NCBI GenBank assembly: GCA_947568835.1
Contig: OX387612.1
Location: forward strand, 6,696,001-6,760,000
Source of the DNA: Protonemura montana
Lineage: Eukaryota; Arthropoda; Insecta; Plecoptera; Nemouridae
Length of the DNA stretch: 64,000 bases
Direction: 5' to 3'
A program made the position numbers and the translations under genes. This document shows, piece by piece, positions 19,842 to 29,731 of this stretch. The notes under the pieces were generated by a model. It saw only the letters and a program-made list of their open reading frames with translations. It searched no databases and was not told the origin of the DNA. Each line of letters begins with the position of its first letter. The stretch's first letter is position 1.

Positions 19842-22800
19842 ATGGGTAATTTTCCATCAGTCATCCATGAGCCATCAGCGCATGCATTCGTAGGGGTCCG
19901 AACATCTCAAAGATCCGTACCTACTTCAAGACCCAACCACAAGATCGCTCCACGAGCACGAAAGCGTCCGCCGAGTGTAAGGAGTACAGCAAAAAGATCG
20001 ATAGAAACTCAAGGACAAACATCTCAAAAGGTAAGAAAACCACTGAACCTGTCCAATAATCCGTCCATGAAAATCGAGACACTTTTCACCGCTAGCACGA
20101 CGGGAGAGGCAAATACGTTTTCCGATAACTGTAAACCTTTAAAGGAAAGAAAAACGACATACAAACGTACAAAGCATGACGACCGTAAATATATCACGAA
20201 AGAGAGAGGACAAAGTAAAGCTAAGGTGCGTCTTCAAACCTTATTTACAGCAGAGCCAAAGCCCATCAGAGAACAGCCAACAAAAGCAACAGAAGATAAT
20301 AACAGTTTATATGTAATCGATGGTGAACTCACGGATAAGTTTCGGAGGGCGATGCGGAATGATGCAAAAATGTTGGGAAAGCTTTTAGGAGACCAGACCA
20401 TTCCTCTACGACTAAACCACGCGATAGGATTCGCTGATTGCGTCTTGGCAGCATTAAAAATGGCCGCGTACGAGACAGATATTGAAGAAATTCGACCGGA
20501 AATTAGAAATGAGCCCAAAGGAAAGGGTTTGAATATGTCAAAGAAGTCATCAGCATCTACAGTGGCGGAAATTGCTGGGTCTTTGGAAAAGGTTTTAGTA
20601 GATTGTAGCATCAAGGTGAAACCAGAAAGTGATTCTTTTGAATCGGACACTGCGGACCATTTTGGTGAGAAGGTTCGACCGCAGTGTTTGCAAATCCATC
20701 GGTGCTTTGAAAACGAACGGTTTTTGGAATCTGTTTCGAGTATTGGGGAACAGTGCGAAAGCGTGTACGATGAAAGCTGTGAAAAGGTAGTTTGTGATGA
20801 AACACACGTCAAACGCGAAGACGGTGATGTCGATAATTTAAGTTTTAGTTGGGAGAGCGAGGAAGAAGCAAAAGGAGAAGAGGAAGAACTGTTAAAACTT
20901 AGGAAAGAACTGGAAGAAATAGAAGTATCTCAAGAGCAAGAATTGAATTCAGCTTTGATGGAAATTAAATCAGGAGGCCACACAATTTTACCAGAGGCCA
21001 AATCGGCAGCTCAATCTAATATTAAAAACGAATTTAGTGATTCAGCCAATCTGGTGATAGAAGATGGCGGATCACTAGCGAATAATGAGTTGCACGCAAT
21101 AACAGTGACAGAAACCAAAATGCCGACCTTGAATTTTGCTGTCGTCAGCAAAAACTCGTGGCTGACACCTGAACACATCGCCATTGAGCCAATATCTTTG
21201 GGTTCAAATGACGCTGACAATCATTCGATTCAACTAAAACAGGTTTGTAAAACCCCTAAGAGTGAGTCTAAGAAAAGAATCAAGCTGCCGTCGAAGTCTT
21301 CAAACAAAAAGTTCGTACCAAAGTTTAGAAGTAGATGGATTAGATATTATTTGCGACAACCTAAAGCATCAATCGCCAACTTTAAAGAGATTGTTGATGC
21401 TCCGCCCCAGCCATTTTTAACTAGTAGTGGACCAAGTAAGAAAGAGTCAAATTCACCCCAGGATATGTCAAAATTGAGTTCCGAAAGTTTAGCAGTGTCA
21501 AAAGTTGAGACAGCAAAGAAAATTGTTACAAAGCAAGGAGAGTCTTCTGTTTGTGGTCATACCGAAACTTTTAGAGAAGCAATCAATGGCAGTAACGACC
21601 CAAAGATAGTGAATTCAAAGCTAAAAAGCAAGGAACCAGAAGTTAATATGCATGCGTCCACCATTGGAACTTTCATAGTAAGCAAGTCTTTTGAAGAAGC
21701 AGTTAAAATTGAGAGCCTCGTCAAGAAATCGACGGAAAAAATTATTAAAAAGCAAAAACAAGAAGATGCAAGACTAAAAGTGACCACGGCGATCCAAAAT
21801 AATGGGAGTGACATCAGAGAGCCTTCTTGCCATCAAAATGAACCTTTTCCAAACAATAAACAGACTGACAATAAACAAAAAACCAAAAAATCAAATCAAA
21901 GAACCAAACCAAAAACCACTGGGCCACAAACGAAGAAAAAATGCGTCACAGAGACTGAAAGCACTCGTCAGCCGGATGACACAGAAAAAGAGTGTCAAAA
22001 AAAACCTGGAAACTGTAATCCAGTTGAAAAAGTTCAATCAAGCACAACTTATACGGTGACCGACAAGAAATTGTTACCATTACTTGAAAGAACCCAAAGA
22101 AAATGGCTGGAAAATCTGCGAAGACGCAAGGAAAGCTTGCGAATACGACAAAGGCTGGCAGCAGCAGAAATCGAAAGATCACGTATCAAACAAATGTGCA
22201 TCGACGGCCCTTCACTTCATCGGACACGGCCAATTGTGAGTAACGTCAGTGCCGTTGAACAAATTGTCAGAAAAATCGACTACCTAGAAGCCGTGAACTA
22301 CTTTGCCAAACGATCAACAGATAGCAACCTAACCTATTCGAATGTTTTCGACAGAAGCGTGAATGATTTAGGGCCGATACGGATCGAAATAGTTGATCGA
22401 GCACAACAGTTACCTTTTCAGACCAATCGTTCGTTCGGATTTGTTGGGCAGCCAGCGAATAATTGTTTTAGATTCACAGCACGAGATGAAGGAATGCAGA
22501 TTGAGAGAAACAGTCCATCCATCTGGATGAAAGACTTTGTGTATGAAAACACGGAAGGGGAGGCATTTGTGCCGAGGAATGTATCGAGAAACATAATGGG
22601 AAGGCGATTGGAGGTGAAAAGACTCTCAAAGCAGTATTGTAGGCCAAAAATGGAATTTAAAGATATCGGTGAAGCGATTTTGCGACAGAAGAAAGGCAAA
22701 ACAAAGGCAAAGTTAAAACGTGAAGTAATGAAAGAAGCAAAGAAATTATCGCAAAATTCAGAAGTGGTAACCGATGAAGATGATGTTGGCAATACTTTTG

Positions 22801-23441
22801 AATCGACTGGAGAGAGTTTTAGTCACAAGATACCGAAGATGAAACACCGTAATAACTTTTTTGGTATCACTGAGATAAAAGAAGCAAAATCGTTTATTAA
22901 ACTAAAAAATTCAACGCCTCTGGCAATTGGAGAATGTGCTAAGGAATGTCTCTCTAGATTGACCTTCGACTGCGTGGACTCTGATAATGTAATATCTGAA
23001 ACAGACGCCGAGAGCAAAAGGGATACCGATGTTGATTGGCTGCCGAGTACGGTGTCTTCTGAAAGTGGGTCTCAAGAACTTTTGGTCACCTTTAGGAAAG
23101 ATAACTTGGCGCCGACTTCTTCGGGTAGTAACATTTCGGTGTCCACGTTCTGGACAGACTACAGGAAATCAAATAATTGTTATGTACCACGAGCAAATGA
23201 GTCTGTTGAGGAGAGTAATGCCGTGGAGGAATGTTCTGAATCCGAATGTCATGTGGATGACGATGAAGATGTGTTCATAGAAGGTGAGACAACTGATCAA
23301 GAAATGCGTACGGCTGAAACAAGCGATCGAGATGTAATTGAACCGGAAATTCAAAATAAAAAAGGAAAGTCGCGTTTTTTCACAAAATTGATTAACTTTG
23401 GACGGAAGAAAAGTTTGCGTAAAAGCGGGAATAAATTTTAG
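19842..23441 (+). CDS. Unknown 1199-aa charged protein, intronless
   Basis: I do not recognise this protein. The first ATG (19842) follows an in-frame stop (TGA at 19812-19814). It gives an N-terminus MGNFPSV, which fits an N-myristoylation signal (Gly2, Ser6). The sequence is hydrophilic and rich in Lys, Glu and Ser, with no membrane segment. Visible parts are a repeated 'TLFTA' motif at about residues 81 and 133, an acidic helical stretch at about 332-376 (EEEELLKLRKELEEIEVSQE), and a basic helical stretch at about 740-785 (ERTQRKWLENLRRRKESLRI). An acidic region precedes the last 60 residues, and the tail is basic (KSRFFTKLINFGRKKSLRKS). A 3.6-kb intact frame in AT-rich DNA is very unlikely by chance, so it is probably a real, fast-evolving or lineage-restricted gene. 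A first non-coding exon is possible. Confidence 0.75.
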   Translation: MGNFPSVIHEPSAHAFVGVRTSQRSVPTSRPNHKIAPRARKRPPSVRSTAKRSIETQGQTSQKVRKPLNLSNNPSMKIETLFTASTTGEANTFSDNCKPLKERKTTYKRTKHDDRKYITKERGQSKAKVRLQTLFTAEPKPIREQPTKATEDNNSLYVIDGELTDKFRRAMRNDAKMLGKLLGDQTIPLRLNHAIGFADCVLAALKMAAYETDIEEIRPEIRNEPKGKGLNMSKKSSASTVAEIAGSLEKVLVDCSIKVKPESDSFESDTADHFGEKVRPQCLQIHRCFENERFLESVSSIGEQCESVYDESCEKVVCDETHVKREDGDVDNLSFSWESEEEAKGEEEELLKLRKELEEIEVSQEQELNSALMEIKSGGHTILPEAKSAAQSNIKNEFSDSANLVIEDGGSLANNELHAITVTETKMPTLNFAVVSKNSWLTPEHIAIEPISLGSNDADNHSIQLKQVCKTPKSESKKRIKLPSKSSNKKFVPKFRSRWIRYYLRQPKASIANFKEIVDAPPQPFLTSSGPSKKESNSPQDMSKLSSESLAVSKVETAKKIVTKQGESSVCGHTETFREAINGSNDPKIVNSKLKSKEPEVNMHASTIGTFIVSKSFEEAVKIESLVKKSTEKIIKKQKQEDARLKVTTAIQNNGSDIREPSCHQNEPFPNNKQTDNKQKTKKSNQRTKPKTTGPQTKKKCVTETESTRQPDDTEKECQKKPGNCNPVEKVQSSTTYTVTDKKLLPLLERTQRKWLENLRRRKESLRIRQRLAAAEIERSRIKQMCIDGPSLHRTRPIVSNVSAVEQIVRKIDYLEAVNYFAKRSTDSNLTYSNVFDRSVNDLGPIRIEIVDRAQQLPFQTNRSFGFVGQPANNCFRFTARDEGMQIERNSPSIWMKDFVYENTEGEAFVPRNVSRNIMGRRLEVKRLSKQYCRPKMEFKDIGEAILRQKKGKTKAKLKREVMKEAKKLSQNSEVVTDEDDVGNTFESTGESFSHKIPKMKHRNNFFGITEIKEAKSFIKLKNSTPLAIGECAKECLSRLTFDCVDSDNVISETDAESKRDTDVDWLPSTVSSESGSQELLVTFRKDNLAPTSSGSNISVSTFWTDYRKSNNCYVPRANESVEESNAVEECSESECHVDDDEDVFIEGETTDQEMRTAETSDRDVIEPEIQNKKGKSRFFTKLINFGRKKSLRKSGNKF

Positions 23442-23979
23442 CGTGGAAACATATTTTGAACTTTGTTTTTGGATATTTCTTTGAGATGCTTTGTGTTGTT
23501 ACGATTGATAGTAAATCTACAGTCCATCTATGCTCCCAACTATAAATTTCTTTATCTGAAGGCTCGTTTTAGCATATTTTATTTGATATTTATATTTCTT
23601 AGGTGGCCATTTATAAACAGTTTTCACCGTGCTGTATAAACATAGTTTGCAAACATTGGATCGCTTCGTCTCCAATATAATCTTCGCGCCACACATTCCG
23701 AGCCGCGAAAGAACACACTTTTCCGGCAAAGACACGACCGATATTTTTGGGCTGACATGAGGGCCAACTGTCATTTTTAAAAGCACTCCAAACTCTCTGC
23801 TGATGTCCGCAATTTTCCTCTTGCTTTAACGCTTTTGACGGGCCAAGATAGTACGTTTTACGAGCAATTATAGATTTAATCTGCGAATTAAACCAACCTT
23901 GGGATAGATAAAACAAGTATTTTCAAATCCTGCCACTGAAATCGTAACTAAAATTTCATATATGAGTTGGTAGCAATGC
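23442..23979. other. 3' flank of the 1199-aa gene
   Basis: At about 23690-23820 it shares a diverged block with 48250-48360: 'ttttgggctgacatg', 'caactgtcattttt' and 'gatgtccgc'. The block may be an old dispersed repeat. No clear poly(A) signal was fixed. Confidence 0.35.
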
Positions 23980-24945
23980 AAAGGAGCAGTCCTTGTGCTG
24001 GTATCTTCTCTCACGGGCTAGACTGTAGCAATGCAGGGGACAGTCCTTGTGCTGGTATCTTCTCTCACGGGCTAGACTGTAGCAATGCTGGGGACAGTCC
24101 TTGTGCTGGTATCTTCTCTCACGGGCTGGACTGTAGCAATGCTGGGGACAGTCCTTGTGCTAGTATCTTCTCTCACGAGCTAGACTGTAGCAATACAGGG
24201 GACAGTCCTTGTGCTGGTATCTTCTCTCACGGGCTGGACTGTAGCAATGCTGAGGGACAGTCCTTGAGCTGGTATCTTCTCTCACGGGCTAGACTGTAGC
24301 AATACAGGGTACAGTCCTTGTGCTGGTATCTTCTCTCACGGGTTAGACTGTAGCAATGCTGGGAACAGTTCTTGTGCTGGTATCTTCTCTCACGGGCTGG
24401 ACTGTAGCAATGCTGGGAGCAGTCCTTGTGCTGGTATTTTCTCTCACGGGCTAGACTGTAGCAATGCAGGGGACAGTCCTTGTGCTGGTATCTTCTCACG
24501 GGTTAGACTGTAGCAATGCTGGGGACAGTCCTTGTGCTGGTATCTTCTCTCACGGGCTAGACTGTAGCAATGCAGGGGACAGTCCTTGTGCTGGTATCTT
24601 CTCTCACGGGCTAGACTGCAGCAATGCTGGGGACAGTCCTTGTGCTAGTATCTTCTCTCACGGGCTAGACTGTAGCAATGCAGGGGACAGTCCTTGTGCT
24701 GGTATCTTCTCTCACGGGCTAGACTGTAGCAATGCAGGGGACAGTCCTTGTGCTGGTATCTTCTCTCACGGGCTAGACTGTAGCAATGCAGGGGACAGAC
24801 CTTGTGCTGGTATCTTCTCGCGGGTTAGACTGTAGCAATGCTGGGGACAGTCCTTGTGCTGGTATCTTCTCTTACGGGCTAGACTGTAGCAATGCTGGGG
24901 GAAAGTTCTTGTACTGGTATCTTCTCTCATGAGCTAAAGATGGTA
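23980..24945. repeat. 54-bp minisatellite
   Basis: About 18 copies of a 54-bp unit, reading AGTCCTTGTGCTGGTATCTT then CTCTCACGGGCTAGACTGTA then GCAATGCAGGGGAC. Since 54 is a multiple of three, the array is open on both strands for long stretches. The plus strand gives the 18-residue repeat SPCAGIFSHGLDCSNAGD, interrupted by small deletions near 24490 and 24820. There is no start context, signal or conserved flank to suggest translation. Confidence 0.95.
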
Positions 24946-24964
24946 ACTGCAGATTGGCTTGATT

Positions 24965-24984
24965 GGGGGGGGGGGGGGGGGGGG
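24965..24984 (+). repeat. G(20) homopolymer
   Basis: Uninterrupted run of 20 guanines just beyond the 54-bp array. It could form a G-quadruplex and is prone to length error in assembly. Confidence 0.9.
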
Positions 24985-27119
24985 ATTATTAGAGCATTGC
25001 GGTGCTAAAGAACTGGGTGGTTCTGAGCACGCTAAAACCGATGAGAATGTGCATCAAACACTCCCGGATGAAACTTAGCTGGAATCCCAAATAAATTGAA
25101 CGAATGACCCGAACGGTTCATAGGATTGTAACCACGTTACATTATATGGGGGCAATCCACGGTGTTCAACGAGTGCGTTGTTCTTTGAACGCACACTTTG
25201 TCAGCAATACGCATTTTACATTTGACGCCATGTTGACAGATAAAATGAGCGAAAAATGATCAAAATCCGACAAAAACTGTAGAAGTTACAGCTTGTAACC
25301 TTTACGCATCGGTTGCGAGCGTGCATTTTGAGGTTATTTGATTGAAGAGGTCTTTTACCAATCCTTCAGGAGACGCTGATTTGTGAAGTGAGCTGGTTCA
25401 GGACTTATCACCGACAAGAATACCTGAATGCGCTCATCCTTCCAAAAATAAACGGTTAATATCCAACAACTGTAGAATGTAATGCACAAAATTACCAACA
25501 GAACCAATGTTCATTTTCTTTCTGCAAAGAGAAATGTGTACACACCATTTTCAAACACTGAAAATTCATTGACCTTTACAGGAAAGCATTCTCAGTTTTT
25601 CCCTTCATTTTTCCGACAGCACAAACTTTCCATTTTGTGTATCCAACAAAAATCTGAAGCCACAGAAATGAGAGCAGTATGTATCGTTGGTTGTATACTC
25701 CAGCAGTGTTTACTGTATATTAATACTATTCGACGTTGTAGTCATTTGGTTAGGTTAGGTTGTTGGGCATTCTTATCTTTGCACAGGATCCCTATGCACA
25801 GATACTAATTACCGACCGCTGTGTTCTGTAAATTCTCAACACCGTACCAAACATAATTACTCAACGAACATAGACATCCACCACAACCCAGCTACCAATG
25901 AACAAAATTTCAACAGTATATCGAAGTACCCTATCATTAAATTTAAAAAAAAATGCCTTCAGGCACAGCGGAAAAGCTGAAAAAGTACCTTTTCAAAATA
26001 ACCTTCATTTCCGTCACAGCTTCCGCCAAAGCGACCAAAAAAATATGCCATGATTATGTTGAACAATCATTTTCTGGCTGGTCGTCAGCTGCTTATGACG
26101 GTTCGACTATAGACAGTGACGTTGACATACAAAGTATGCTCATTTCACAGAAGTATTTTCTCAACGTACTCATGCAATGGTAAAAGGTATGGTGGAATCA
26201 GACAGCTATCGCCCAATTATTTGATATCACCGTATTGCTATCCCAGACAAAGTTCGCGTGTGACCTGCCTTATCTGAAATCGTATTCGAACCAAGTCAAT
26301 GAATCCCAGCGGCTTTCATCTTGTTAGATCTCTGCGGTCCATGCCTTTCAGCAATATCTCCTTTGACGTAACTGCTGTTGTTCAATCTGGTGAAACCTTG
26401 AGTTTTTAGCCGCTAAAGAACAGCGTCGTCCTATTCACTGAACGTGCTAGGGTCATGCACGCTCACTACAGAATGTTTCACTTCTGTAACAGCTATGCTA
26501 GTAGAAGCAAAATTGTGTCAAGCTCGATCTGCGCTTGAATTTGCTTGTGAATTCAAAACCACTCTAGATAATGCCGATCACAGACAGGAAGCTCAAAACA
26601 GTTGCTCAACCAGACAGATGTCGCAGATGTTATTCAAGACGTGATGTCGTACGCACCTTTCGAAACCAGATATGCGCACGGTCGATTCTTGCGGCATTCT
26701 GTCACCGCGCATCTCTCCCCCTTAGCCAATTATGCACGTAGTCGAGTTCGGAAAGTATGATACACAATTGACCACATGCAGTACAAAGATGGTTTCATAA
26801 TCAGAAAAATGAAATGTCTCGTTTGAATTGACCCAAAACTGAACCTTAAAACCCCAATCGATATCGTTTCCCTGCGTTTTAGCCGTTCCAGACACAGACA
26901 TTTTGTAATTTTCCCAAAATTTTCCAGCAACGCTTTATGATATTCGAGTAGTTTTCCCGTACTGTAGGCCTACGGGGCTTAGAAAATCGTTTCCAACAAA
27001 TCCTCCAGTGCACGATGTCAGCCCAACAAGATTCGCTGCCATCAGGCTCACAGCCGACCGAGTAGTAACTCCCCTATGCGATTTCTCTCAATATCCGAAT
27101 AGCTTTTTCTGCGTTGCAC
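24985..27119. other. Intergenic, unassigned
   Basis: No gene recognised. Open frames at 25482-25808, 25953-26183 and 26444-26644 are short and lack motif support. Two TTAGG-like units near 25749 are too few to be a telomeric tract. Confidence 0.35.
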
Positions 27120-27490
27120 ATACCATTCCGTGCATAGCTCTTTCTCTCTCTTGACAAAGCGTATAGCGCTATCTCAACCGTACACTTTGGTCGCTGTATC
27201 GCTTTCTCTCGCTCGCCGAGCGGCTAGCAACAGAATAGTTCTTTCTCTGTTGTATCTACCGTACCGTCTAAAGCTCTTTCTCTCTTTTGACCGAACACTA
27301 GCACTGTTTCGCTCTCTTTCTCTCGCTGAGCGGCTCTAGTTCTTTCTCTGTCGCACTTTCTGTTCATTCTCTTCGATACACAACTCGACGAGCAGCAGCT
27401 GCTAATAGCCTTGTCTCTGTCGCACTTAGGAGCTGTGTATTAGCACGCGCTCTCTCTTTAATGCCGCGCCGTATTTCTATGGTAAGTTTA
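27120..27490. repeat. CT-rich tract with duplicated GAGA-type motifs
   Basis: Dense in 'ctttctctct', i.e. GAGAGAAAG on the minus strand. An imperfect duplication 'ctttctctcgct(cgc)gagcggct' is followed by 'ttctttctctgt'. It ends in 'gccgccgtatttct'-type GC-richer text and an ATG/GTAAGT at about 27479-27487 that could be a short first exon and donor. Such tracts are common in insect promoters, but no downstream exon was found. Confidence 0.35.
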
Positions 27491-28228
27491 ATCTAGTATT
27501 TTCTGTCTCGCTCTAGCTTTTAGCTGGTCTCATGTCAGAACGCGTGATGCAACAAGGCCGTGCCTTATCAGTTTTCTAATGTGTTGGTAATATTTTATTT
27601 AATAATTATAATATATTTATTATTCTTGCGGTATTAGAAATGGTCGCACATTTGTAGCTCATACATTATTTACAATGATTGTCACATGGTAGAAATTGTT
27701 CTAAGAAATAAAATACATTTTTAATAAGAAAATGTTCACAGCATTTTTCTTGGCACTCTTTTTGGTTTGTCCGGGTTTTATAATGCATGTTGTTAAAGCT
27801 ATATTATATAACCAACTGGTATTGGATGTATTCTGTCAAATTATGAGCCTTTATTTCTTCCATTTATCAAATGTGTACACAACTTCAATCTCCGTCAAGA
27901 CTTTAATTTGACTACAATTTTCATTTGACTGAAAAGTAATTTAAAAATGCACCCAGTGATAGTTTTCTAGTATTTTTTTTATCGATTTAGTAATGAAAAG
28001 CGTCGGTTGCAATTTTTGTTACCGTTTCTTTACCGAACTAAAACCAAAAGATTTTTTAACTAGCAAGAAAATACAATTTAATAATATTTCATTTGTTTCT
28101 TGTAATTGTATGGGTCTTATATTCTAGTGTAGATTTTTATAGGTAGGTATTGTTGTACAAAATAGAAGAAAATAATACTCTGCAAGACATGCTCTGTCAA
28201 TTTATATTTATGTCACAAAATGTTCGTT
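27491..28228. other. Intergenic, unassigned
   Basis: AT-rich, with nothing recognised. Confidence 0.3.
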
Positions 28229-28688
28229 GGTCACCTATCTAATACCTGACTCAGCTCAGTGTTGCTTAACTTCGCTGATATTACGAGGACTGGTGTTTAC
28301 AACACGCCAAACCGTTCGGTGGTCACTCATCCAATAGCTGACCCAGCGCAGTGTTGCTTAACTTCGGTGATCTCACGAGGACCGGTGTTTACAACACGCC
28401 AAACCGTTCGGTGGTCACCCATCGAATACCTGACCTAGCGCAGTGTTGCTTAACTTCGGTGATCTCACGAGGACCGGTGTTTACAACACGCCAAACCGTT
28501 CGATGGTCACTCATCCAATAGCTGACCCAGCGCAGTGTTGCTTAACTTCGGTGATCTCACGAAGACCAGTGTTTACAACACGCCAAACCGTTCGGTGGTC
28601 ATCCATCCAATAGCTGATCCTGCGCAGTGTTGCTTAACTTCGGTGATCTCACGAAGACCGATGTTTCAATCACACCAAACCGTTCTCG
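28229..28688 (-). repeat. Tandem array of five 92-bp 5S rRNA-like units
   Basis: Unit starts at 28229, 28321, 28413, 28505 and 28597, an exact 92-bp period. Read on the minus strand, each unit has AACACCGGTCCTCGTGAGAT, GAAGTTAAGCAACACTGCGC and ATTGGATGGGTGACC. These are the first three quarters of 5S rRNA including the internal A-box, intermediate element and C-box. The last fifth of 5S is absent, so these are not functional 5S genes. They equal the head of the 5S-SINE, repeated without its body. Confidence 0.9.
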
Positions 28689-29117
28689 AATTAGCAAGAT
28701 AAACAAAAACAAAAATACACAGTGAACTAGAGAACAAAGAAAGTGTTATCAAAAATTAAAACGAATTTACACAAAGTTGAGAAATCTGAGAAATTGATAA
28801 ATTTGACAGGCCAATAAAATAGTGATTGTTTTTCTTTTTTTATAAAGTCGATGTACCTGCACAACGAGTTTAGAAAATAAAAAACTATAATTAAAAATCT
28901 TGCACATTTTGAAGTAAGATGCAATAGTGCAGCAACGCCATGACACCTGCCCAATCCTGATAGCTTGACGGCGATTCGCTCCGTCCCACTCCAGAAGGGG
29001 AGGAGCGAAGCCAGAACAGCGGAGGGGCGTTGCCACCTCTAGGACTGTGACGCGCCATGAGGAACTTGCTACCAATAGCTCAGGAAAGTGAGGAGTTATT
29101 CTGCATTCCTCAAGAAC
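28689..29117. other. Flank of the DNA transposon
   Basis: No gene. A GC-richer patch lies at about 28955-29050. The last four bases of the flank are AACC at 29118-29121, the left target duplication. Confidence 0.4.
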
Positions 29118-29121
29118 AACC

Positions 29122-29620
29122 GGGTCATTCCATATCAAGTGCCCACACTCAAAACCTTCACTATCTCAGAACTTGACGAAATTTTCAGGAGGGTTAGAAC
29201 ACCGGAAATAAAAAATCTCTTTTAAAGTTTTTTTCCATACGCCTAGCGGTTTGCCCGTGGCAGGGGATGGAAAAATAAAATATTTTACTTTTTGCCCCGC
29301 ACGGCCATTCACTATATTCACTCTAGCGTTTGAACAAATAAACTTAAAACGATGGGATTAGTTCTAAAATGATAATCGTGCTTTCATTAACAAGAAAAAA
29401 TGCATAAATTGCTTACTTATCAAGTTTAGGGGTAGAAAAAATCCACCCTTAAATTTCAACCCTTAATAACTCGAGAAGTAATTTTTTTTTTTTTTTTTGT
29501 TTTGTTGTGAAGCATCTCCTGTCTATTATCTTTCCATGAAAAAAAAATTAATCATTAACAGCCGTATGATCAGAAGTTATGAGATTTTTATTGTATAAAT
29601 GTGTGTGCATTTAGTTGTGT
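29122..29620. repeat. Left terminal inverted repeat
   Basis: Pairs with 32400-32901. It includes the T-run 'ttttttttttttttttttgtttt' that mirrors the A-run at 32522-32541. The match fades near 'gtgcatttag' (about 29615). Confidence 0.9.
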
Positions 29621-29731
29621 TTCTGCAAGTCTGTTAGCATGGTCCATGCAATTCACCCGTAAATTGATAGATTATATAATTTTTCAGTTTAAAAATTGTG
29701 TGTAAGTACTACAAAGATTCTTTTTACTCAC

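Noticed and set aside
20234-23354. Antisense frames within the 1199-aa gene
   Set aside because: Short shadow frames on the opposite strand of a long intact frame.
25745-25765. Telomeric (TTAGG)n repeat
   Set aside because: Only two units are present. This is expected by chance in such DNA.
28229-28688. Functional 5S rRNA genes
   Set aside because: Each unit has the 5S internal promoter region but lacks the last part of 5S and has no T-run terminator. The same sequence heads the SINE family.
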